Below, piece by piece: positions 57,810 to 64,000 of a stretch of 64,000 nucleotides of DNA (within the stretch, counting starts at the first letter, position 1; each line of letters begins with the position of its first letter). The notes under the pieces were generated by a model. The model was given only the letters and a program-made list of their open reading frames with translations. It was not told the DNA's origin and ran no database searches. Source of the DNA: Nesterenkonia ebinurensis (GTDB lineage: Bacteria; Actinomycetota; Actinomycetes; Actinomycetales; Micrococcaceae); the NCBI RefSeq assembly GCF_008711175.1, contig NZ_VWNF01000045.1, positions 275,102-339,101 of the forward strand, written 5' to 3'. The position numbers were made by a program, and so were the translations under genes.

Positions 57810-60439
57810 GCCCGCAGACCATGGCAGCACTTGCCCGGCTCGAGGTCCCCGGAAGCTGGGGCACGCCCAGCCCGGAACAGCTGTTCGAGGCCTTCACCTC
57901 CTGGGTGGAATCCCGAGGCATGCAGCTCTATCCCGCCCAGGAGGATGCGGTGGCCGAGCTGGCCGAAGGCCACCATGTGATCATGGCGACCCCCACCGGC
58001 TCCGGGAAGTCCATGGTGGCTCTGGCCGCGCATTTCTTCGCCCTGGCCCGGGGTGAGCGCACCGTGTACACCGCACCGATCAAGGCTCTGGTCAGTGAGA
58101 AGTTCTTCTCCCTGGTGGAGGTGTTCGGACCGGATAAAGTGGGCATGATCACTGGGGACTCATCGGTGAACGCTGGGGCGCCGATTATCTGCTGCACCGC
58201 GGAGATCCTGGCCAATGAGGCGCTGCGCGACGGTGCGGAGGCTGACCTGGGCCCGGTGGTGATGGATGAGTTCCACTTCTATGCTGATCCGCACCGTGGC
58301 TGGGCCTGGCAGGTGCCGCTGATCGAACTGGGCGGGCAGGGCGGCCAGCAGAGTACAGCCCAGTTCCTCTTGATGTCGGCCACTTTGGGTGACACGAGCC
58401 GGTTTGAGGCGCGTATTGCGGAGCGGACCGGCCGCGACGTCGTCGTGGTGTCTTCTGCCCAACGCCCGGTGCCGCTGAGCTTCGAGTACTCCACCACTCC
58501 CCTGGTGGAGAAGCTGCAGGAACTGGCGGAGAACAAGCTGGCTCCGGTGTATGTGGTGCACTTCTCCCAGCGGGCCGCCACCGAGCAGGCCGCCGGGCTG
58601 ATGAGCCTGAACCTGCTATCCAAGGCGGAGCGCGAGCAGCTGGGCGAGAAGCTGAGAAGCTTCCGGTTCGCCAAGGGCTACGGGCAGACCCTGGCCCGGC
58701 TGTTGAAGTCCGGGGTGGGCGTGCATCACGCGGGGATGCTGCCCAAGTACCGGAGGCTGGTGGAGCAGCTGGCCCAACAGGGGCTGCTGAAAGTCATCTC
58801 CGGGACTGACACTCTGGGTGTGGGGATCAATGTGCCGATCCGCACCGTGCTGCTGACCGGGCTGTCCAAATATGACGGCACCCGGGTGCGCCAGCTCAAT
58901 GCCCGTGAGTTCCATCAGATCGCCGGACGGGCGGGTCGTGCCGGATTCGACACTGAGGGCACCGTGGTGGTCCAGGCCCCGGAGCACGTGATCGAGAACC
59001 TGGCTGCGGAGCGGAAACTGGCGGCTAAGCACTCCGGGGATGAGGCCAAGCTCGCCCAGGCGCTGAAGTCTAAGCCGAAGAAGAAGCCGCTGGAGGGGTT
59101 TGTCTCCTGGAGCGAGAAGACCTTTGAGCGGCTGATTGAGGCTGAGCCGGAGCCGATGACCTCCAAGATGCAGGTCACCTATGCGATGGTGCTTCACCTG
59201 CTGAACCGGCCGGAGGATCCGGTGCGGGCGATGCGCCGGCTGATCACGTCATCGGATGAGTCCGGCCCCCGGCAGGCGATCCTGCAGCGCCGGGCCCTGG
59301 ACATTCTGCGCGAGCTACTGGCCGCAGGAGTGCTGGAGCGGCTGGATGAGCCTGATGCCGATGGCCGCACCGTGGATCTGACCATTGATCTGCAGGATGA
59401 TTTTGCGCTGAACCAGCCGCTGGCTCCGTTCGCGGTGGCGGCCCTGGAGCTGCTTGATCCAGACTCAGAGACCTACGCCCTGGATGTGATCAGCGTGATT
59501 GAGGCGATCCTGGACACCCCGTACCAGGTGACCGGCGCCCAGGTGAAGAAGATCAAGTCGGAGCGGCTGGCGGAACTGAAGGCAGAGGGGGTGGACTATA
59601 CCGAGCGGATGCGGATCCTGGACGAGCTGACCCACCCGCAGCCGCTGGCTGAGCTGCTGGAACAGCAGTTCGAGATCTACCGCACCGCTGCACCCTGGGT
59701 GGCCGACCAGGGGCTGGCGCCCAAGTCGGTGGTCCGTGACATGGTGGAGCGGGCCTTCACCTTCATCGATGCGGTGAACTTCTACGGCCTGGCCCGCAGT
59801 GAAGGGGTGCTGCTGCGCTATCTCACCGATGCCTACCGTGCCCTGCGCCAGACAGTGCCTGCGGGCAAGGTCAGCGAGGAGCTGGAGGATCTCATCGAGT
59901 GGCTGGGCGAGGTGATCCGGCAGACTGATTCATCGCTGTTGGAGGAGTGGGAGCGTCTGGCTGCGGAGGACGATCCGGCCAAGCTGGCCGAGCTGGAGCG
60001 CAAGCAGCAGGAGAACGACGCCGCCGGCGCACCTGTTTCAGGGTTCACTTCCAATGAGCGGGCTTTCGCTGTGGTGGTGCGCAATGCGATGTTCCGCCGG
60101 GCTGAGCTGTTAGCCCGGGAGAAGGAGGGTGCGCTTGCTGCTCTGGAGCGTGAGCACGCTCCGGGCTCGGAGTGGGCTGACCCGGAACGTTGGAGCCAGG
60201 TGCTTGATGCGTTCTTCGACGAGTACCAGGACGTCTATGTGGACGCCAAGGCCCGCTCAGCCGAGTATTTCCGACTGGAGAAGAACCCCGCGGAGAGGCC
60301 GGGGTTCTGGCACGCGGTGCAGGTGCTGGATGATGACCAGGGCAACCACGATTGGGGTATCCGCGCCTGGGTGGACCTCGCTGCATCTGATGAGGCCGAG
60401 GCCGCTGTGATCGCAGTCCACCATGTGGGAGAGCTGTGA
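57806..60439 (+). CDS. large DEAD/DEAH-box helicase with DUF3516 C-terminal domain
   Basis: An 877-residue superfamily 2 helicase of the Ski2-like group. The GTG at 57806 overlaps the MBL stop by 4 bases. Motif [10 protein letters not shown] near 63-71, motif II DEFH near 153-156, SAT near 190-192, [13 protein letters not shown] and [14 protein letters not shown] in the second RecA domain, and motif [14 protein letters not shown] near 372-383. The last ~350 residues form the conserved DUF3516 region. It is distinct from HelY; the substrate (RNA or DNA) is unknown. Confidence 0.93.
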   Translation: MSPQTMAALARLEVPGSWGTPSPEQLFEAFTSWVESRGMQLYPAQEDAVAELAEGHHVIMATPTGSGKSMVALAAHFFALARGERTVYTAPIKALVSEKFFSLVEVFGPDKVGMITGDSSVNAGAPIICCTAEILANEALRDGAEADLGPVVMDEFHFYADPHRGWAWQVPLIELGGQGGQQSTAQFLLMSATLGDTSRFEARIAERTGRDVVVVSSAQRPVPLSFEYSTTPLVEKLQELAENKLAPVYVVHFSQRAATEQAAGLMSLNLLSKAEREQLGEKLRSFRFAKGYGQTLARLLKSGVGVHHAGMLPKYRRLVEQLAQQGLLKVISGTDTLGVGINVPIRTVLLTGLSKYDGTRVRQLNAREFHQIAGRAGRAGFDTEGTVVVQAPEHVIENLAAERKLAAKHSGDEAKLAQALKSKPKKKPLEGFVSWSEKTFERLIEAEPEPMTSKMQVTYAMVLHLLNRPEDPVRAMRRLITSSDESGPRQAILQRRALDILRELLAAGVLERLDEPDADGRTVDLTIDLQDDFALNQPLAPFAVAALELLDPDSETYALDVISVIEAILDTPYQVTGAQVKKIKSERLAELKAEGVDYTERMRILDELTHPQPLAELLEQQFEIYRTAAPWVADQGLAPKSVVRDMVERAFTFIDAVNFYGLARSEGVLLRYLTDAYRALRQTVPAGKVSEELEDLIEWLGEVIRQTDSSLLEEWERLAAEDDPAKLAELERKQQENDAAGAPVSGFTSNERAFAVVVRNAMFRRAELLAREKEGALAALEREHAPGSEWADPERWSQVLDAFFDEYQDVYVDAKARSAEYFRLEKNPAERPGFWHAVQVLDDDQGNHDWGIRAWVDLAASDEAEAAVIAVHHVGEL

Positions 60440-60900
60440 GAGCGCCCGACTAGCCACACTGGCGCTGGCTGCTATCGCCTGTGGTATGGGCTAGCTTGCA
60501 TCGCCCGAGCCTTCAAGCCGCCTGCCGCTACGCCAGGTGCTACGGATTCCCGGTGTGGCACCTGACCTGACGGGGACCCCGACGTTCGTGCTCGCGCACA
60601 ACATCCTCTACACCTACATAACACCCTTCCTCGCCCCACTCGGCATGGGCCAACGGGTGGACGCCGTGCTGCTGGCCTTTGGCCTCTCCTCAGGGGCCAT
60701 CGTCGGAGAACCATCGGCGCACATCGACACGGATTTCCCGGCCAACAGTAGCGGCTGACACTCGAACGACCAGCATCAGAACCCCGGTGAAGAGGTGGAA
60801 CCGCAATGCGGACCTGCGCAACTTATGCGAGCGATCGGTCGAGGCGCTGCGTGCAACCAGCGGCGCCGTTATCGACGGGAGTGGAGTCCGCGGCCACACC
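60440..60900. other. gene-free interval with decayed transporter sequence
   Basis: The 461 bases between the helicase and the second Lrp gene contain no intact gene. They hold a readable MFS transporter fragment (60519-60758). The stretch 60800-60900 has a second possible scrap (GAVIDGSGV in one frame) similar to the last helices of such transporters but too short to be sure. Confidence 0.5.
60519..60758 (+). pseudogene. fragment of an MFS efflux transporter
   Basis: The frame reads LRQVLRIPGVAPDLTG, then TFVLAHNILYTYITPFLAPL and RVDAVLLAFGLSSGAIVG, a block characteristic of sugar/drug efflux MFS proteins (AraJ-like), covering one or two transmembrane segments of the second half. It then ends at a stop (60756-60758) in unrelated sequence, and the first ~200 residues are missing. 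Hence a remnant, in line with other gene turnover at this end of the window. Confidence 0.65.
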
Positions 60901-61353
60901 TCACACTGGGATGGCGCGGTCTGTCACGACGTGCTTCATCACCAGGGTCGAGTTCAGCCGCTGCACACCGGGCAGCGCCGCAAGCGTGTTGTCCTCCAGC
61001 TCAGCGTAGGCCGCGAGGTCGGCGGTGCGGACTCGGACGAGATAGTCGGGGTCGCCGAACAGCCGTTGTGCTTGCAACACGTTGGGGACGGCGGACAGAG
61101 CCTTCTCGAACCCGAGAAGGGTCTCTCTGTCTTCCTGCTTCATCGTGACGAAGACGAGAGCTTCGAAGGCCAAACCGACCGACTCCGGATCGACCAGTGC
61201 ACGGTATCCCCGAATCGCACCCGTCTGTTCAAGCTCGCGCACACGCCGGTGGGTAGGCGAGACGCTCAATCCGATGCGATCAGCCAACTCGGTGACCGTA
61301 AGACGACCGTCACCTTGCAGCTCAGAGAGGATATTTCTATCGATCGCGTCCAT
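60901..61353 (-). CDS. AsnC/Lrp family regulator of the adjacent exporter
   Basis: A 150-residue Lrp-type regulator starting MDAIDRNILSELQGDGRLTV, with helix-turn-helix LADRIGLSVSPTHRRVRELE near 24-43 and a C-terminal ligand-binding domain (FGDPDYLVRVRTADLAAY). ATG 61353 is chosen over a start at 61374 because family sequence begins here. It is divergent from a LysE-type amino acid exporter, its probable target. A 20-base palindrome covers its start and -10 region (61352-61371), suggesting autoregulation. Confidence 0.92.
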   Translation of the reverse strand: MDAIDRNILSELQGDGRLTVTELADRIGLSVSPTHRRVRELEQTGAIRGYRALVDPESVGLAFEALVFVTMKQEDRETLLGFEKALSAVPNVLQAQRLFGDPDYLVRVRTADLAAYAELEDNTLAALPGVQRLNSTLVMKHVVTDRAIPV

Positions 61354-61371
61354 AGTAGTAGATACTACTAT
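61352..61371. promoter_or_regulatory. palindromic operator between Lrp regulator and LysE exporter
   Basis: ATAGTAGTA and TACTACTAT are perfect 9-base arms with a 2-base centre. The palindrome touches the regulator ATG and contains TAGTAT, a possible -10 for it. AT-rich dyads of this sort are typical Lrp-family targets, so binding here would repress lrp and affect the divergent lysE gene. Confidence 0.65.
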
Positions 61372-61458
61372 CAATACGGCTCTGCGGCAGTAGAAACAGG
61401 AACACCTTCGGGATCATCGAGGATATCCTCGATCCCAGAGATCGTGGAGGTGATCGCC

Positions 61459-62097
61459 GTGAACATGACCCTGCTGCTGGCGTTCTGGGCAACTGCCGTC
61501 ATGTTGATCGCGATCCCCGGACCTGACTGGGCGTTCATCCTCGCGATCGGGGCGCGCACGAGAGCGGTGGCTCCAGCGGTGATCGGCCTCGTGGTCGGCT
61601 ACCTCGTTCTCACCGTGTTCGTGTCGGCCGGAGTCGGCGCGGTCGTTGCCCAGTCGGATGCACTGCTGACGGTGCTGACGAGTCTCGGCGCCGGCTATCT
61701 GGTCTTCCTCGGAGTGTCAGTCCTGAGGCACCCACCCTCCTGGGCTGCGGGCGACTCAATGGCACAACAATCCGCAGGCACCATCCGCTGGCGCACGCTG
61801 GCACTGCGAGGGACTGCAGTCAGCCTGCTGAACCCCAAGGGGCTCCTGATCTTGGTGGCGCTGCTGCCGCAGTTCGCAGATTCCGCTGCGTCGTGGCCAC
61901 TGCCGGTGCAACTCGCTGTGCTGGGTTCCGTCTTTGCTGCTAGTTGCGGAATCTTCTATGCCGTGCTCGGCCGGAGTGCACACGCATTATTGAACACAAG
62001 GCCTCGGATCGCCCGTCTGATTTCGCGGCTCTCGGGCGTCGCACTCGTTGCACTGGGTGCATTGCTCGTGGCTGAAGGGCTCAGCGGGCTGTTATGA
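61459..62097 (+). CDS. LysE/RhtB family amino acid exporter
   Basis: A 212-residue inner membrane exporter with about six hydrophobic segments. The family features are near the start, IAIPGPDWAFILAIGARTR (about 17-35), and NPKGLLILVALLPQF near 122-136. The GTG at 61459 has GGAGG 8 bases upstream; ATG 61465 is two codons inside. The divergent Lrp regulator suggests export of an excess amino acid when sensed. Substrate not determinable. Confidence 0.92.
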   Translation: MNMTLLLAFWATAVMLIAIPGPDWAFILAIGARTRAVAPAVIGLVVGYLVLTVFVSAGVGAVVAQSDALLTVLTSLGAGYLVFLGVSVLRHPPSWAAGDSMAQQSAGTIRWRTLALRGTAVSLLNPKGLLILVALLPQFADSAASWPLPVQLAVLGSVFAASCGIFYAVLGRSAHALLNTRPRIARLISRLSGVALVALGALLVAEGLSGLL

Positions 62098-62213
62098 CCG
62101 CAAGGACGCGCATCGACGCGCCGACGGCGTTCACCGCAGCGGCCCTCGCCGCCTTCGCCGGAGCCTTCATCCGACCAAGGAGCCGCGAACGTGCACCGAT
62201 CCCGGTGCCATAA
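62094..62213 (+). CDS. possible 39-residue peptide coupled to lysE
   Basis: An ATG in the lysE stop (ATGA overlap) opens a short frame: MTARTRIDAPTAFTAAALAA and about 19 more residues to a TAA at 62211. The alanine-rich middle could be one membrane helix followed by a basic tail. The overlap suggests coupling, but the length and lack of known family mean it may be a truncated gene or chance. Confidence 0.3.
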   Translation: MTARTRIDAPTAFTAAALAAFAGAFIRPRSRERAPIPVP

Positions 62214-62386
62214 GCCTTTGAATCACCGGCCCCACGACAACGGCCAGACTCGCCATTTTCGCCTCAATATCCACCCACATTCTCTCTCCCCGATTTGGTC
62301 TCTGACCTGCGGGTCTCACCCACCTTCCACTCCTCCACTCCCAACTATCCACCCCGGCGGCGTTCTCTGCTCGGGGTAGCAGCGGT

Positions 62387-63358
62387 TCAGCGAGGAAGGC
62401 TGGTCGCTGTGATCGCGGCAGTGAGTTGCCACAGCCGCTCCGCACTCACGGCGTCGATGGCGTAGGGCTTCACACCACCCTCGTCGATCGAGTCACCGGG
62501 CTCCGACACATGCGTCACATCGCAGTCTTCGAGGTAGAGACCTCCACGGTTGTCGAGTATGGGAGTAGTTGCTGCCCAGAGACCGGTGGCGGCTCCCTGC
62601 GCTGGTGTCTTGAAGTCCTTGCCAATGACGTTCCCGTCCGGGTCAATCCACCCGAGTTCGACTTGTTCGGCGAGTGGCAGGTCGCGCTGCAGGCCGGTGA
62701 TGATCTTCCCCGGATGCAGAGCGAATGCTCTCACCCCGTCATCGGCGCCGAGCCGATCAAGGTGAACTGCGAAGAGGCTGTTGGCGGTCTTCGACTGACC
62801 GTAAGCCTCCCATTTGTCATAGCCACGCAGAAAGTGCACGTCATCCCAGCGAATGTCGGAGACGTGGTGTCCTGCCGAGGAATAGACAATGACTCTTGCA
62901 CCCCGCCGTACCAGGAGCCGGTAGAGCCGGCTGACCAGGGAGAAATGGCCGAGGTGGTTCACCGCGAACTGGTACTCCCAGCCGGGACCGATCCGGTGTA
63001 AAGGCGTTGCCATCACCCCCGCCGCCGCGATCATCAGATCGATCCCATCGCTGGCGACAGCGGCGATCCGGTCCGAAAGGCGGGCGAGGCTGCCCAGGTC
63101 GCTCAGGTCGACTCCGCCGATCACCTCGACCCGGCCCGTGCCTTTCCACGCGGTTTCGGGAAAGTCTGCACGTCGAGACAGTACGATCACCCGGGCACCA
63201 GCTGCCGCGAGCGACCTGGCGGTCTCCACACCGAGACCAGATGACCCGCCGGTGACCAAAGCGGTGTGTCCGGTCAGGTCGATGCCATTCATCACCTCAT
63301 CGGCGGTGCTCGTCGCATCGAACGGGGACCCGAGGGGATGCTGATCGTGAACGCTCAT
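62387..63358 (-). CDS. short-chain dehydrogenase/reductase
   Basis: A 323-residue classical-to-extended SDR close to the retinol dehydrogenase/WW-domain oxidoreductase-like group. TGGSSGLG at 36-43 binds the cofactor, NHLGHF near 134, catalytic serine near 160, and Tyr186/Lys190 in AYGQSKTAN. Substrate unknown. ATG 63358 is exactly 7 bases after the -10 of a MerR-type promoter, so it is preferred over upstream starts. It is divergent from a MerR regulator that most likely controls it. Confidence 0.9.
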   Translation of the reverse strand: MSVHDQHPLGSPFDATSTADEVMNGIDLTGHTALVTGGSSGLGVETARSLAAAGARVIVLSRRADFPETAWKGTGRVEVIGGVDLSDLGSLARLSDRIAAVASDGIDLMIAAAGVMATPLHRIGPGWEYQFAVNHLGHFSLVSRLYRLLVRRGARVIVYSSAGHHVSDIRWDDVHFLRGYDKWEAYGQSKTANSLFAVHLDRLGADDGVRAFALHPGKIITGLQRDLPLAEQVELGWIDPDGNVIGKDFKTPAQGAATGLWAATTPILDNRGGLYLEDCDVTHVSEPGDSIDEGGVKPYAIDAVSAERLWQLTAAITATSLPR

Positions 63359-63365
63359 AACTGCC

Positions 63366-63396
63366 ATGCTGCAAGCTAGAGTGTCCTCTAGGTCAA
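63366..63396 (-). promoter_or_regulatory. MerR-type promoter/operator of the SDR gene
   Basis: On the minus strand TTGACC (63396-63391) and CAGCAT (63371-63366) are separated by 19 bases, the over-long spacer typical of MerR-activated promoters. A perfect dyad CTAGAG-TGTC-CTCTAG (63376-63391) fills most of the spacer. The SDR ATG follows the -10 by 7 bases, implying a leaderless mRNA. Confidence 0.75.
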
Positions 63397-63410
63397 GAGG
63401 GAGGGGACAC

Positions 63411-63848
63411 ATGGAAGCGGACAGCCGCAGGAGGTACACCATCGGTGAGGTCGCCCACGCCGTTGGTATGAGCGTCCACGCTTTACGGTTCTACGAGCGC
63501 GAGCAACTCCTGATCGGCCCGATCCAGCGCTCCGCCGGAGGGCAACGCCAGTACGGTGCCGTTGATATCGACTGGCTGGGCATCTGCACCCGACTGCGCG
63601 AATCTGGCATGCCCTTGGCCGAGCTGCGACGCTTCGCCGACCTCATCCGGCAGGGTCCTGGCAACGAGGCCGAACGGCTCCGCCTCCTCGACGCGCATCA
63701 GGCCCGCGTCGAGAAGCAGATCGCCGCGTTAGAGGAAGCCCGGGAGATCATCGCTTGGAAAACCAACGTGTACCAGCAGCACCTACGGGCTGGAGACGCA
63801 AGCGGCCTCTGGGACCCAACGGCCCCGCAAGACGACCAAGTAACGTGA
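63411..63848 (+). CDS. MerR family transcriptional regulator
   Basis: A 145-residue regulator: N-terminal winged helix-turn-helix (YTIGEVAHAVGMSVHALRFY near 9-28, then a recognition wing) and a C-terminal coiled coil for dimerisation (about 80-120). No cysteine cluster for metal is visible, so a small organic or stress signal is more likely. ATG with GAGGGGAC upstream; a longer frame from 63366 would cover the operator. It is divergent from the SDR gene. Confidence 0.92.
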   Translation: MEADSRRRYTIGEVAHAVGMSVHALRFYEREQLLIGPIQRSAGGQRQYGAVDIDWLGICTRLRESGMPLAELRRFADLIRQGPGNEAERLRLLDAHQARVEKQIAALEEAREIIAWKTNVYQQHLRAGDASGLWDPTAPQDDQVT

Positions 63849-64000
63849 ACAAGAAGAGCAAAACCGGAAGAAGCAGACACGCTGTGAGTCTTGAGGTAGC
63901 TGGTCTGGGACTGGCTGGCGAGGATGGGAGTTGGTCGCTTCATTCCGGTCGTGACTCAAGACACGCTCGGCCACCTATCCGGGGTGCCCTGCTAGGGATC
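63849..64000. other. end of window, nothing assigned
   Basis: The last 152 bases show no recognisable gene. TCTTGAG occurs as an inverted pair (near 63886-63892 and in 63956-63964), too weak to call a terminator. A gene may continue beyond the window. Confidence 0.3.

Overview
The window is a stretch of chromosome from a GC-rich actinobacterium, most likely in or near the family Micrococcaceae (Arthrobacter/Nesterenkonia-like; this placement is inference). It carries a Pup ligation locus, the mycothiol enzyme MshC, WhiA, a fused PafBC, a DUF5703 protein and the tkt-tal-pgi-zwf-pgl order. Most of the sequence is housekeeping chromosome with tight gene packing, many 4-base start/stop overlaps and a few small decayed or acquired segments.

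Layout. (1) 1-5.3 kb: a fatty-acid beta-oxidation module. A MaoC hydratase (cut by the window edge), a FabG4-type reductase and a thiolase are on the minus strand, divergent from an acyl-CoA oxidase-like enzyme. (2) 5.4-11.5 kb: aminopeptidase N, divergent from a three-gene set (circularly permuted ATP-grasp, alpha-E, transglutaminase) of the kind predicted to handle unusual peptides. (3) 11.5-23.0 kb: one long minus-strand block read in the order HAD phosphatase, trmI, arc, dop, pup, pafA, lipoprotein FKBP, FKBP, pafBC, tatA, tatC. No 20S proteasome genes lie between pup and pafA. (4) 23-33.9 kb: PAC2 protein, mshC, small conserved proteins, an M20 peptidase, a DUF222-HNH nuclease, a degraded stretch with a tag gene remnant, an AsnC/Lrp regulator, a rhodanese, tRNA-Leu(GAG), rpmE type B, a TSUP permease, an ABC ATPase and serB. 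(5) 34-41.4 kb: transketolase, transaldolase, glucose-6-phosphate isomerase, glucose-6-phosphate dehydrogenase and 6-phosphogluconolactonase. opcA is missing from its usual place. (6) 41.4-42.5 kb: a winged-helix regulator plus membrane protein pair, bracketed by two copies of a palindromic repeat. (7) 42.6-57.1 kb: minus-strand uvrA, plsC, uvrC, rapZ, yvcK, whiA, sodA, gap, pgk, tpiA, secG and a membrane-anchored serine hydrolase, with a LexA box upstream of uvrA. (8) 57.1-60.4 kb: a metallo-beta-lactamase fold hydrolase and a large DEAD/DEAH helicase. (9) 60.4-64 kb: an accessory end with an MFS transporter remnant, an Lrp/LysE exporter pair and an SDR/MerR pair, each pair with a clear operator palindrome.

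Central carbon metabolism is unusually concentrated: the pentose phosphate branch, Pgi and the triose phase of glycolysis lie within 14 kb. A recurring signal is a TANNNT -10 box 6-7 bases before a start codon, which suggests many leaderless mRNAs. Start sites below use this signal, Shine-Dalgarno sequences and start/stop overlaps. All function calls are from reading the sequence; no database search was run.
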